A DNA stretch of 64,000 nt from Sphaerobacter sp. (GTDB lineage: Bacteria; Chloroflexota; Chloroflexia; Thermomicrobiales; Thermomicrobiaceae). Shown piece by piece: positions 1-7,711 of this stretch. The position numbers and the translations under genes were made by a program. The stretch covers positions 1 to 64,000 of the forward strand of contig JASBVL010000008.1 in the NCBI GenBank assembly GCA_029961075.1, given 5' to 3'. Below the pieces are notes generated by a model. The model made no database searches. It had not been told where the DNA came from and saw only the letters and a list, made by a program, of their open reading frames with translations. Numbering within the stretch: position 1 is the stretch's first letter; the number at the start of each line of letters is the position of its first letter.

Positions 1-521
1 TCGAGGAAGATGACCCGGGGGTCGTTCACCAGCGCGAGCGCGATCGAGAGCCGCTGCTGCTGGCCGCCGGAGAGCGCGTTGGCGTAGGCCCCTGCTTTCT
101 CCTGGAGGCTGACCATCTCGATCAAGCGGTCGACCGCGGCCTTCGAGGTGTCGGCGCCGTAGAGGGCGGCGAAGAGGATGATCAACTCCCGCACGGTCAG
201 GTGGTCGAAGAGTGCGGTCGTCTGCAACTGGATGCCGATGACCCGCTTGACCGCCGTGGGGTCGCGCACGGCGTCGATGCCGGCGACCTGGATGGTGCCG
301 TCGTCGGGCACCCGCAGCCCCTCGATCATCTCCAGCGTCGTCGTCTTGCCGGCGCCGTTGGGCCCGAGGATGCCGAAGATCTCGCCGTCGTAGACGGTGA
401 GGTCGACGCCGTTGACGGCGGTGAAGTCGCCGTAGCGTTTGACCAGCCCGCGGGCGTCGATCATCACGGCCCGGCCGGCGTCCCGGTGCCCGTCGTCCGT
501 CCGCGTCGGTGCGCGCTGCAT
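1..521 (-). CDS. ABC transporter ATP-binding protein (partial, 3' end off window)
   Basis: This is the ATPase subunit of an ABC transporter of the broad DrrA/CcmA-like (COG1131) type, which powers a separate membrane permease. ATG at 521 has GGGAGGGAGGG about 8 nt upstream. The frame is open for 173 codons to the left edge. Walker A GPNGAGKT is at residues 53-60, followed by a Q-loop region (IGIQLQTTALF), signature LSGGQQQR, and Walker B ending VIFLD at the edge. The D-loop and H-loop fall outside. An in-frame ATG at residue 20 (MIDARGLVKRYG) is where most family members begin, but it lacks a clear ribosome site. The permease is presumably the next gene leftward. Substrate cannot be told. Confidence 0.95.
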   Translation of the reverse strand, partial: MQRAPTRTDDGHRDAGRAVMIDARGLVKRYGDFTAVNGVDLTVYDGEIFGILGPNGAGKTTTLEMIEGLRVPDDGTIQVAGIDAVRDPTAVKRVIGIQLQTTALFDHLTVRELIILFAALYGADTSKAAVDRLIEMVSLQEKAGAYANALSGGQQQRLSIALALVNDPRVIFL

Positions 522-683
522 TCGGGCCCTCCCTCCCGGTAGTCCGATGAGCCAGCTTGGGACGTGCCCCAGCCGGTGCGATCGTAGGGCAGCGAGGGCC
601 GACGGCGCATCGGACAACGGGCGGGGCGGGTTCCTGGCCTGTTGGACAGGCAATCGGCGGTGTCGTTTGCCCTGTGCGATAGG

Positions 684-848
684 TCAGTGGCCCCGGCGTG
701 CGGCGCGCAGCCGCGCGAGGAGGTCCTGAATGCCGCGCGGGGCGGCGGCGGGATCCGCGCGGTGGATGCCGAGACGCGCCAGCACCCGCTCGATCCCGAG
801 CGTGAGGGCGACGGCGATCACGAGGACGAAGGTGACCCAGGCAACCAT
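684..848 (-). CDS. Small membrane protein, 54 aa
   Basis: I do not recognise this family. The start ATG at 848 follows GGGAGGGGAAGC, a strong ribosome site. The protein has one hydrophobic N-terminal helix (AWVTFVLVIAVALTLGI, residues 3-19) followed by an arginine-rich tail (LLARLRAARRGH), so a single-pass protein with a cytoplasmic basic tail is likely. The frame stays open upstream of 848, but that extension is arginine-rich, antisense-like sequence without a ribosome site. It is divergent from the 1009 gene, with a 160-bp shared region. Confidence 0.55.
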   Translation of the reverse strand: MVAWVTFVLVIAVALTLGIERVLARLGIHRADPAAAPRGIQDLLARLRAARRGH

Positions 849-923
849 GCTTCCCCTCCCGAGGCGGGACGTCGTCGCTCCGAAGTGTAACCGATCCCCG
901 GTCGCCCGTGCCCGCGGTCCGTT

Positions 924-932
924 TGGTACTAT
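924..932 (+). promoter_or_regulatory. Extended -10 promoter (TGG-TACTAT) for the 1009 gene
   Basis: TGG directly followed by TACTAT forms an extended -10 element about 75 nt upstream of the ATG at 1009. No convincing -35 is seen. The same TTGGTAC core occurs before thiI (4317). Confidence 0.4.
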
Positions 933-1008
933 CGGCCGCACGTGGAAGCGGCGGAGGCCGCGCACGGCTCCGGCGAGTCTCGACGCATGACGTGCGAAGG
1001 GAGACGCG

Positions 1009-1398
1009 ATGACTCCCGGCGATGCCCTCTTTGTGGGCGCCTTCATCGTCCTGCCGATCATCCTGATCATCTGGAGCCTGGTCACGCTCCGCACGATCCG
1101 ACGCCGGCGGCAGTGGCCGGCGCAGCCGATCGAGCGCACCGGCACGGCGGAGTTGCCGGTGGTCGAGGAGCCGCCGTCCCGAGACTGGTCGGCGGCGATC
1201 CGGCCGCGGCGGGGCGAGGGGAGGGCGACCGCCATGACGGCCGCGCCGGCGACGCGTCCATTCTGGCCCCCGATCTACCGTGGCCGGGCGCGGGGCGTGG
1301 TGCGGCGGCTGACCCCGCCGGCCGCGCGCTGGCCGCGGGCGCACCGGCGCCGGCCGCGGGATGCGGAGGTGGGCCTCGGCGCGGCCCGCCGCCGCTGA
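1009..1398 (+). CDS. Hypothetical single-pass membrane protein, 129 aa
   Basis: Unrecognised protein. ATG 1009 is preceded by GAAGGGAGACGCG. Residues 5-28 form a hydrophobic helix (LFVGAFIVLPIILIIWSLVTL), followed at once by RTIRRRR, a strong positive-inside stop-transfer signal. The remaining 95 residues are arginine- and proline-rich with no motif I can name. The basic tail could be partly out-of-frame-like composition, so the 3' half is less certain than the 5' half. It ends 21 bp before the convergent DUF1614 gene. Confidence 0.55.
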   Translation: MTPGDALFVGAFIVLPIILIIWSLVTLRTIRRRRQWPAQPIERTGTAELPVVEEPPSRDWSAAIRPRRGEGRATAMTAAPATRPFWPPIYRGRARGVVRRLTPPAARWPRAHRRRPRDAEVGLGAARRR

Positions 1399-1419
1399 AC
1401 CCCGCGCCGGCCCGATGAC

Positions 1420-2199
1420 TCAGGCGAGGAGCGGGGCGACGATGCCGGTGAGGAAGATCCCGTCGAAGACGCCGGCACCGCCGATGCTGAGCATCAGGTG
1501 CTGCTGTGCCGGGAGCTGGCTGATGTACGGCCCGGCCTGCTCGGCGGGGACGGCGTCCAGGCCGGTGAGCTCTCCCCGGAGGATGGCCGGGAGGTTGAGC
1601 AGATCGGCACCGATCAGCGTGCCGAGCGTACCCCCGATGTAGGCCACCGGCGCGGGGTCGGCGCCGCCCCCGACGGCCAGGGTGAGGACATGGGCAGCAA
1701 TGGCCGCAACGAGGGGTGGGATGAAGCTCGGAAGGATGATGCCCACCTGGGGCTGCGGCCGGGCGAGGAGCTTGGCCACCGCCGCCACGATCGCGATCGC
1801 GCCGAGCGCGGCGGGGATGGATGTGCCCGGAAGGCTGCAGAGGTAGATCGAGAAGACGACCGGGACGACGGCGCCGCCGACGTTGATGGCCAGCACCTGC
1901 TCGGCCACGGTGGGCGGATAGAAGTGCAGCACCGGCAGGAGCCAGCGCAGCAGCGATGGGAGCCGGAGGACGGCGGGGTCGGTCAGCACGACCTTCCGGC
2001 GGCTCACCGGGATATTGACGATGCTGCCGAGCAGGGAGGCGCTGAGCATCAGGATCGCGCTGCCGGGCGACAACCCGAGCCGCTCGAACGCCTGCCGCGC
2101 CAGGTCGAAATAGAAGAGCGCGATCAGTGCCGGGAGGATCAGCAGCAGAAGGAGGAGCGGACTCCACACCGGGTAGGCGGTCGGGCGGCGGGGGTGCAC
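1420..2199 (-). CDS. DUF1614 family multi-pass membrane protein
   Basis: Polytopic membrane protein of 259 aa resembling the DUF1614 family, whose function is unknown. GTG at 2199 (VHPRRPTAYPVWSP) was chosen because GGAGGAGTC precedes it closely; the open frame extends 39 codons further upstream with low-quality sequence. Conserved-looking stretches are LLGSIVNIPVS near residue 55, a VGGAVVPVVFSIYL segment, and the C-terminal SIGGAGVFDGIFLTGIVAPLL. I see about seven hydrophobic segments. It lies 43 bp downstream of the aspartate kinase gene on the same strand and may be co-transcribed with it. Confidence 0.8.
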   Translation of the reverse strand: MHPRRPTAYPVWSPLLLLLLILPALIALFYFDLARQAFERLGLSPGSAILMLSASLLGSIVNIPVSRRKVVLTDPAVLRLPSLLRWLLPVLHFYPPTVAEQVLAINVGGAVVPVVFSIYLCSLPGTSIPAALGAIAIVAAVAKLLARPQPQVGIILPSFIPPLVAAIAAHVLTLAVGGGADPAPVAYIGGTLGTLIGADLLNLPAILRGELTGLDAVPAEQAGPYISQLPAQQHLMLSIGGAGVFDGIFLTGIVAPLLA

Positions 2200-2242
2200 G
2201 ACTCCTCCTTCTGGTCCCGTGCCGCCGGTTGGGCGGCGCAGG

Positions 2243-3652
2243 CTAGCGCACGGTGCGACCCAACTCGAAGGCGCGGTGGAGCGCGGGGACAGCCCGCGCG
2301 ACGTCCGCCGCGGCAATCACGCAGGAGATGTTCAACTCGGACGAACCCTGCGCGATGGAGACGATGTTGATTCCCTCCGCACCGAGGGCCTGGAAGACGC
2401 GACCGGCCACGCCCGGGGTGCCGCGCATCCCGGCGCCCACCACGGCCACGATCGCCAGATCCGGATCCTCCCAGACCCGCAGCAGCCGGGCCCGCAGCAG
2501 GTCCAGCTCGAACTCCTCCTCGAGCACGCGCACGGCCGCGCGGGCGTCCGCGCCGCGCACCACAAAGCTCAGGCTGTGCTGCGACGATGCCTGCGAGATC
2601 ATGAAGACGTTGATGCCCACCCGGGCGACGGCGCTGAACACGCGGGCGGTCACGCCGGCGACGCTGAGCAGCCCCGCGCCTTCGACCGTGATGACCGAGA
2701 GGCCCGGGATCGCGGTGATGGCCTTGACCGCCCCGTTCTCAACCGGCTCCGGGCCGATGCGGGTGCCGGGGTGGTCGGGGCGGAACGTATTGCGGATCCA
2801 GATCGGGATGCCGCGCTCGGCCGGGAGCTGCATGGTGCGCGGGTGGATGACCTTGGCGCCGAAGTACGCCAGCTCGGTGGCCTCGGCGAACGACACCGCC
2901 GGGAGCGTGCTGGCCTCGGGGACGAGCCGGGGGTCGGCCGTCATGACGCCGTCGACGTCGGTCCAAATGATGATCTCCTCGGCGTCGAGCGCGCTGCCGA
3001 TCACCGCGGCCGAGAAGTCCGAGCCGCCGCGGCCGAGCGTCGTGGTGGCGCCGGATTCATCGGCGCCGAAGTAGCCGGTGACGACGGGGAGCACGCCACG
3101 GTCAAGCAGGGGGCGGAGGCGCGCCGTCGCCGCCTCACGGGTACGATCGAAGAGGGGCGACGCGGCGCCGAAGACCCCGTCGGTGATGATGACTTGATCG
3201 GCGTCGACGGCTTCGGCGGGGACACCGCGATCTTGCAGGACGGCGGCCACCAGCCGGCTGCTCATGCGCTCGCCGAACGAGACGATCCAGTCGTTGACCC
3301 GAGGCGAGAGATCACCGAGCACCTGGACCGATTCCACCAGGCGCAGGCACTGATCCGCCAGGGCAGCCACGGCCGTGGCCGCCTCCTGCCGCAGGCGCGC
3401 GTCGCGGATGGTCTCGGCCGCGGCGACGAGATGGCGGTCCAGGAGTTGATGGCGGAGGTCTGAGGTGTCGACCAGGCGCCCGTGGGCCGCGTCCTCGGCG
3501 GCGCCCAGGAGCAGGTTGGTGACGCCGCTCATGGCGGAGACGACGGCGATCACGGGCTTATCCGGCTGGTGGGCGGCACTGAGGATCGAGACTGTCTGGG
3601 CGATCGCTGACCCGCTCCCGACGGAGGTCCCCCCGAACTTCATGACCCGCAT
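2243..3652 (-). CDS. lysC: Aspartate kinase
   Basis: Phosphorylates L-aspartate to aspartyl-4-phosphate, the first step towards lysine, threonine, methionine and diaminopimelate; cytoplasmic. The 469-aa length suits a single-chain, ThrA/LysC-type monofunctional kinase. The N-terminal motif KFGGTSVGSG is at residues 5-14, then VVSAMSGVTN and the nucleotide/aspartate segment TLGRGGSDFSA near residue 200. The C-terminal third carries two ACT regulatory domains (around VITVEGAGLLSVAGV and IAVVAVVGAGMRG), implying feedback control by an end product. Start ATG 3652 (MRVMKFGG) has GGGGGAG upstream; a second in-frame ATG lies three codons in. Confidence 0.95.
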   Translation of the reverse strand: MRVMKFGGTSVGSGSAIAQTVSILSAAHQPDKPVIAVVSAMSGVTNLLLGAAEDAAHGRLVDTSDLRHQLLDRHLVAAAETIRDARLRQEAATAVAALADQCLRLVESVQVLGDLSPRVNDWIVSFGERMSSRLVAAVLQDRGVPAEAVDADQVIITDGVFGAASPLFDRTREAATARLRPLLDRGVLPVVTGYFGADESGATTTLGRGGSDFSAAVIGSALDAEEIIIWTDVDGVMTADPRLVPEASTLPAVSFAEATELAYFGAKVIHPRTMQLPAERGIPIWIRNTFRPDHPGTRIGPEPVENGAVKAITAIPGLSVITVEGAGLLSVAGVTARVFSAVARVGINVFMISQASSQHSLSFVVRGADARAAVRVLEEEFELDLLRARLLRVWEDPDLAIVAVVGAGMRGTPGVAGRVFQALGAEGINIVSIAQGSSELNISCVIAAADVARAVPALHRAFELGRTVR

Positions 3653-3785
3653 GCTGCTCGCTCCCCCAACCCGACTGCCGCACCGCCAAGCGCCGGCGTC
3701 CCCATCTCCGCGGCGTGTAAGAATACTCGATCGGGCGGGGCGCGGGTAGCGACGGTGGTGTCGCCCCGCGTCGCGAGCGACCGTG

Positions 3786-4217
3786 TCACTCGCGGTGCGG
3801 CGGCGCCTGCCGCACCCGGTCCGGCCGCACGGCGCCCTGCTCGCGGGGCTGGCCCGGGCCGGGAGGGGCGAGCGCGGTGACCACACGCGCGAGATCGGCA
3901 AGGTCGAAGGGCTTCGGGACCAGAACGTCGATCGGCAGCACGTCCCGCAGCTCCCGGGCGTCGTGCAGGGCCGAGATGGCGACGATGGGGACGGACGCGG
4001 TGCGTGGGTGCCGCCGCAGGATGCGGGATGCCTCGCCGCCGTTGAGACGCGGCATCATCAAGTCCATCACGACGAGGTCGGGAGGCGCGGCGATGGCGCG
4101 CTCCACGGCCTGCTCACCGTCGGGGACCACCTCGACGACGTAGCCCAATTCTGCCAGGTACTCGCCCAGCAGGGCGGCAAGCGTCGGGTCGTCCTCCACC
4201 ACGAGAATTCGGGACAT
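3786..4217 (-). CDS. Single-domain response regulator
   Basis: Stand-alone CheY-like receiver of 143 aa without an output domain. Acidic pocket residues are in ILVVEDDPT (residues 4-12), the phospho-acceptor Asp is in LVVMDLMMPRLNG (about residue 54), the conserved Ser/Thr is in VAISA, and Lys is in VPKPFD. ATG 4217 follows GTGCGGGAGGACA. The C-terminal 20 residues are proline- and arginine-rich. It sits 133 bp upstream of the lysC start on the same strand and is divergent from thiI; no cognate kinase is adjacent, although a histidine kinase is present at 24.7-26.7 kb. Confidence 0.9.
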   Translation of the reverse strand: MSRILVVEDDPTLAALLGEYLAELGYVVEVVPDGEQAVERAIAAPPDLVVMDLMMPRLNGGEASRILRRHPRTASVPIVAISALHDARELRDVLPIDVLVPKPFDLADLARVVTALAPPGPGQPREQGAVRPDRVRQAPPHRE

Positions 4218-4316
4218 GTCCTCCCGCACTCCATTTCCACTGCGCCGGTCACGGTGGGCTGGTCCACGGGCGCCGAGGCGGTGGCGCGGGGCGTTCGGCG
4301 AGGCCGCTAGGTCGGT

Positions 4317-4325
4317 TGGTACAAT
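4317..4325 (+). promoter_or_regulatory. Extended -10 promoter (TGG-TACAAT) for thiI
   Basis: TGG followed by TACAAT (5 of 6 to TATAAT) lies 95 nt upstream of the thiI start, in the gap shared with the divergent response regulator. No good -35 hexamer is seen at 16-18 bp. Confidence 0.5.
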
Positions 4326-4420
4326 CATGGTAACGAAGGGACTGCTGACGATGCGGACCGCGCGGATGCACGCCCGGTGGTCCGGATCGAGATTGCCCTG
4401 CCAGACTCCAGGAGGAAAGT

Positions 4421-5635
4421 GTGCCAGCCATCCGGCCCGTGGTCGTGGTTCGAGTCCATGAGGTTGCCCTCAAGGGGCGCAACCGCCCATGGTTCATGCG
4501 CATGCTCCGCCGCAATCTCGCCCACGCCTTGCGGGGCGTGCCGTACGCGGATCTGAAGCTCCGCAGCGGTCGTGCCCTCATCAGCCTCAAGGACGTAGCC
4601 GAGTGGTCCCAAGTTCGCGAGAGACTGTCCCACGTCTTTGGGGTCGCCAACTATTCGCTGACCGTCGAGTCGGGACTCTCCCTCGACGAGATCCGTGAGG
4701 CGGTCGGGGCCCTGCTGGAGGCCGAGGGGCCGCCGGTGGGGAGCTTCCGCGTCCGTGCGAAGCGCTCGAACAAAGAATACCCGCTCATCTCACCGGAGAT
4801 CGAGCGGGCGATCGGCGCCGACATCCAGCAGCGGACCGGGGCGCCGGTCGACCTGCGTCAGCCGGATCAGACCTACCGCGTCGAGATCCTGCACGACGGG
4901 GCCTATGTGAGCAGTGAAACGATCCCCGGACCCGGCGGGCTGCCGGTCGGGGTCAGTGGGCGCGTGGTGGTGCTGATGTCGGGCGGCTACGACTCGCCGG
5001 TGGCCGCCTACCGGATGATGAAGCGCGGCTGCGAGGTCACGCTCGTCCACTGCCATGCCTACCCGTTCGTGCGGTCGACCTCGATCGAAAAGGTCGTCGA
5101 GCTGGCCCAGCACCTGGGCCGCCATCAGCCGGGCATGCGGCTGACCATCGTCCCGATCGGGCAGGCGCAGCGGCAGATCGCGATCGCTAGCGAGCCGGAG
5201 ATCCGCGTCGTGCTCTACCGGCGGCTGATGATGCGGATCGCCGAGGCCATCGCGCTGCAGGAGGGCGCGGGGGCGATCGTCACGGGTGAGAGCCTGGGGC
5301 AGGTCAGCTCGCAGACGCTGGACAACCTGCGGGCGATCGGCGCCGCCGTTGAGCTGCCGATCCTCCGGCCGCTGATCGGCTTCGACAAGGATGAGATCAT
5401 GGCGGAGGCGGAGCGGATCGGGACGGCGCCGATCTCGCGCGTGCCGGACGACGACTGCTGCACCGTCTTCGTGCCGCGGCACCCGACGACCCACGCCACC
5501 ATCGCTGAGGCGGAGGCGGCCGAGGCGCCGCTCGATGTCCAGGCCCTGGTGGGCGAATCGCTCGCGCAGCGCACGGACTTCCACGGCGACCCCGCGCGCT
5601 GGGACGTCATGCAGGCGCTGGCGGGAGCCGCGTGA
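4421..5635 (+). CDS. thiI: tRNA sulfurtransferase ThiI (rhodanese-less form)
   Basis: Transfers sulfur to U8 of tRNA (4-thiouridine) and, in many bacteria, feeds sulfur to ThiS for the thiamine thiazole ring. GTG 4421 is placed right after GGAGGAAAGT. The 404-aa chain has an N-terminal ferredoxin-like/THUMP region (residues 1-170), then a PP-loop ATP-pyrophosphatase motif SGGYDSP at about 187-193, and ends VPDDDCCTVFVPRHPTTHA. The C-terminal rhodanese domain of the E. coli enzyme is absent, as in B. subtilis and archaeal forms, so a separate persulfide donor is expected. Confidence 0.95.
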   Translation: MPAIRPVVVVRVHEVALKGRNRPWFMRMLRRNLAHALRGVPYADLKLRSGRALISLKDVAEWSQVRERLSHVFGVANYSLTVESGLSLDEIREAVGALLEAEGPPVGSFRVRAKRSNKEYPLISPEIERAIGADIQQRTGAPVDLRQPDQTYRVEILHDGAYVSSETIPGPGGLPVGVSGRVVVLMSGGYDSPVAAYRMMKRGCEVTLVHCHAYPFVRSTSIEKVVELAQHLGRHQPGMRLTIVPIGQAQRQIAIASEPEIRVVLYRRLMMRIAEAIALQEGAGAIVTGESLGQVSSQTLDNLRAIGAAVELPILRPLIGFDKDEIMAEAERIGTAPISRVPDDDCCTVFVPRHPTTHATIAEAEAAEAPLDVQALVGESLAQRTDFHGDPARWDVMQALAGAA

Positions 5636-5638
5636 CGG

Positions 5639-5654
5639 CGCGCACGCGTGCGCG
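5639..5654. terminator. GC palindrome after thiI
   Basis: A perfect 16-bp palindrome CGCGCACGCGTGCGCG begins 4 bp after the thiI stop. It would fold in RNA, but only a weak T-rich run follows, so its terminator role is uncertain. Confidence 0.35.
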
Positions 5655-5763
5655 TTGATATACGTTTCCTGCTTGCGGCCTGATTGTCAGAGATGTAGGC
5701 TGACGCGGCGTGCACCTGCGCAGCCGGAGCCGCGCCGATTCGGCTGACGGGAGGAGCAGCCTC

Positions 5764-6240
5764 ATGAAGCAGCCGCGCCTGTCCCTGAGTCGCTTCTACG
5801 AGGGCTGGGACGTCTACCAGCAGTTGCTGGCCGCCGCGGTTGCGCCGCTACGCCTCAGCAACTCGCGCTCCGCGCGGCGGACTCCCTGCGGCCGGTGAGC
5901 GAACTCGCCGCGCACATCATCAGCGCGCGGCTACGGGTCCCATCGGGTGCTGGGTGAGGGTGACCCCGCCCAGCACCCGATGATGGACTGGGACAAGCCA
6001 GATCAACCGCGGCGGAGCGCCCAGGAACTGGGGGCCGGGCTGTGGGCGAGTTGGCGGCCGATCGCCGAGTCCCTCGCGCGCTGGACCCCAGCCGATCTGG
6101 CCGAGTCCTTCACCACCCCGCGCGGCGAGACCTTTACCCGCCAGTGGGTCATCTGGCACGTGATTGAGCACGATCTGCATCACGGGGGTGAGTTGTACCG
6201 CACGCTCGGCACGCACGGCCTGCCCACCCCTGAGCTGCAG
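5764..6240 (+). pseudogene. DinB family protein, frameshifted
   Basis: Remnant of a DinB-like four-helix metal-binding protein (around 160 aa when intact). It starts at ATG 5764 behind GGGAGGAGCAGCCTC with LSRFYEGWDVYQQLLAAAVAPL. Continuity then shifts frame to QQLALRAADSLRPVSELAAH (around 5853-5915), and shifts again to HRVLGEGDPAQ through VIWHVIEHDLHHGGELYRTL (around 5940-6210). The segments are in the right order for one DinB protein and keep family residues, including the C-terminal H-x3-HDLHH metal site. At least two indels are therefore needed to explain it. Sequencing error is possible but two would be required. Confidence 0.75.
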
Positions 6241-6382
6241 CGTCGCTCCGGCCCCGGGCGAGCAGCACATCCGCCGGGGCCGGCGCCGCCTGCGCCGCCT
6301 CGCGTGCAGACCACGCATTCATCCCTTCCCATGCCGGGCGCCAGGGACAGGATCGCCGATGTCGCGCGCTGACACCACGCGC

Positions 6383-6412
6383 TTGACTGGCGAGGTGTGA
6401 GTCGGATAGACT
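6383..6412 (+). promoter_or_regulatory. Promoter for the Mn riboswitch transcript
   Basis: TTGACT (6383-6388), an 18-bp spacer and TAGACT (6407-6412). Transcription would start near 6419, exactly where the riboswitch P1 stem begins, which supports both calls. Confidence 0.65.
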
Positions 6413-6418
6413 TAGGGT

Positions 6419-6534
6419 TAGTGGGGAGTAGCCTGCTGCCGCCGGAGCTCCGGGGCAGCCCGGCCGATCGTCAATACCGGGTGGCGGCCACCCGCGGTCG
6501 GCCGCGACGCATCGAGCGCGAGGCGAGACCACTA
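6419..6534 (+). promoter_or_regulatory. yybP-ykoY (Mn2+) riboswitch
   Basis: Conserved elements of the yybP-ykoY manganese aptamer are present in order. P1 is TAGTGG (6419-6424) pairing with CCACTA (6529-6534). The L1 strand GGGGAGTAGC (6423-6432) faces GCGAGACC (6523-6530). A P2 hairpin GCTGCC/GGCAGC is at 6435-6459. P3 is CGGCCGA (6461-6467) with TCGGCCG (6498-6504); it encloses the hallmark CGTCAATAC (6469-6477) opposite CGG, capped by CGGGTGG/CCACCCG. The layout matches the B. subtilis yybP leader closely. In characterised cases Mn2+ docks L1 against L3 and turns on manganese-efflux genes. Here the first downstream genes are a 48-aa membrane protein and a zinc metallopeptidase. Confidence 0.9.
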
Positions 6535-6552
6535 CGACACGTCGTGCCGTAG
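6532..6552 (+). promoter_or_regulatory. Candidate switching hairpin of the riboswitch
   Basis: CTACG pairs with CGTAG, and inner CAC with GTG, across 6532-6552. Its 5' arm shares CTA (6532-6534) with the 3' strand of riboswitch P1, so this hairpin and a full P1 exclude each other. This is an inferred expression platform; there is no U-tract and the ribosome site lies 100 nt further on. Confidence 0.4.
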
Positions 6553-6655
6553 GGTCCCGCCATTTGGCATAGGCTCCAGAGGGCGGCAGGATCCACGGCA
6601 CCCCGGCTCAGCGGTGCACCGCGGCTCACCCGCCGGTCACCAAGGAGGCAGAGGA

Positions 6656-6802
6656 ATGATCTCCATTGTCCCGACGATGAACGTGGCAGCGTGGCTGCCG
6701 TACGCCATCGCCGGTGTCGCCTGGTGCGCCAGCGCCCTGCTGGTCGCGCTGGGGTTCCGCCGCCTGACGCCGCGGCCGGAGGCCGTGCCCGTCCGCGCGT
6801 GA
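6656..6802 (+). CDS. Small membrane protein under Mn riboswitch, 48 aa
   Basis: Unrecognised. First gene after the manganese riboswitch. ATG 6656 is preceded by AAGGAGGCAGAGGA, a near-perfect ribosome site that makes the start convincing. There is one hydrophobic segment, about residues 10-33 (AWLPYAIAGVAWCASALLVALGF), followed by RRLTPRPE, so a single-pass protein with a short basic cytoplasmic tail is expected. The 79-bp gap to the metallopeptidase gene, on the same strand with no terminator, suggests one transcript. By position it could act in Mn handling or modulate the peptidase; neither is shown by the sequence. Confidence 0.75.
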   Translation: MISIVPTMNVAAWLPYAIAGVAWCASALLVALGFRRLTPRPEAVPVRA

Positions 6803-6881
6803 GCGGTCCGGCGAACACGGACCCCGCGGGAGCGGCTCGCGTACGGCCACGCTTGCTGCAGGTGGAAGAGAGGCGGTAGGG

Positions 6882-7574
6882 ATGTTCTATTTTGATCCAC
6901 TCTACATCGTGCTCATGGCGCCCACCCTGGTGCTCATGCTGTGGGCGCAGAACCGGGTGCGCAGCACCTTCCAGAAGTTCGTGCAGGTCCCGAACCAGGC
7001 GCGACTGACCGGTGCGGAGGCGGCGCGGCGGATCCTCGACGCGAACGGGCTCTATGACGTGCCGGTCGAGCTCACCAACGGCGAACTGACCGACCACTAC
7101 GATCCGCGGACGCGGACGCTCCGGTTGTCGCAGCCCGTCTATGCGGGGCGCTCGGTTGCGGCGCTCGGCATCGCCGCCCACGAGGCGGGGCACGCGCTTC
7201 AGCACAAGGTCGGCTACGCCCCGCTGCAGCTCCGCTCGGCGCTGGTGCCCGTAGCGAGCATCGGCTCGAACCTGGGCTGGATCATGGTGCTCGCGGGCAT
7301 CGTCATCGGCCTGACGCAGCTTGCCTGGCTGGGCGTGGCGTTCTTCGCGGCCGGCACGGTGTTTGCCCTGGTGACGCTCCCGGTCGAGTTCAACGCCAGC
7401 AGCCGGGCGCTGGCCGCCCTGACGTCGCTCGGGCTGGTTGACCGGACCGAGTACGAGCAGAACAAGCAGGTCCTCAATGCCGCGGCCTGGACCTACATCG
7501 CCGGCTTTGCCGCGGCGTTCGTCCAGCTCATCTACTACATCCTGACGGTCGCCGGACTGTCGCAGCGCGACTAG
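6882..7574 (+). CDS. Neutral zinc metallopeptidase, YugP-like
   Basis: Membrane-bound metallopeptidase of the YugP / Zn_peptidase_2 family (230 aa, typical length). ATG 6882 follows GAGAGGCGGTAGGG. An N-terminal membrane segment (YIVLMAPTLVLMLWA) is followed by a cytoplasmic region and the catalytic helix AAHEAGHALQ (HEAGH, residues about 100-104). Two hydrophobic hairpins follow (LGWIMVLAGIVIGLTQLAWLGVAF and a last one near residues 205-225), with the family's PVEFNASSRAL between them, where the third zinc ligand Glu is expected. It is the second gene of the Mn-riboswitch transcript, an unusual placement for this family. Confidence 0.9.
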   Translation: MFYFDPLYIVLMAPTLVLMLWAQNRVRSTFQKFVQVPNQARLTGAEAARRILDANGLYDVPVELTNGELTDHYDPRTRTLRLSQPVYAGRSVAALGIAAHEAGHALQHKVGYAPLQLRSALVPVASIGSNLGWIMVLAGIVIGLTQLAWLGVAFFAAGTVFALVTLPVEFNASSRALAALTSLGLVDRTEYEQNKQVLNAAAWTYIAGFAAAFVQLIYYILTVAGLSQRD

Positions 7575-7603
7575 CCGGCGCCGGACCGACGGACGTGTGA
7601 ACC

Positions 7604-7633
7604 GCGAGGCCGCGACGCGCGTCGTGGCCTCGC
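7604..7633. terminator. Hairpin after the metallopeptidase gene
   Basis: GCGAGGCC (7604-7611) pairs with GGCCTCGC (7626-7633), and the interior CGACG/CGTCG also pairs, giving a nearly continuous 13-bp stem. There is no T-run. It sits 30 bp after the stop codon, between convergent genes. Confidence 0.5.
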
Positions 7634-7711
7634 GCGCTGGCTGGGGCGGCGACTGCGCGCCTGCGGCGGCGTCCCACGCCGCGCACCCGGCCGCCGCCCG
7701 CGAGCGGGGCC

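Noticed and set aside
6419-6534. Alternative reading of the leader as a cobalamin, TPP or SAM riboswitch
   Set aside because: None of the conserved boxes of those classes is present, whereas the yybP-ykoY blocks all occur in order.
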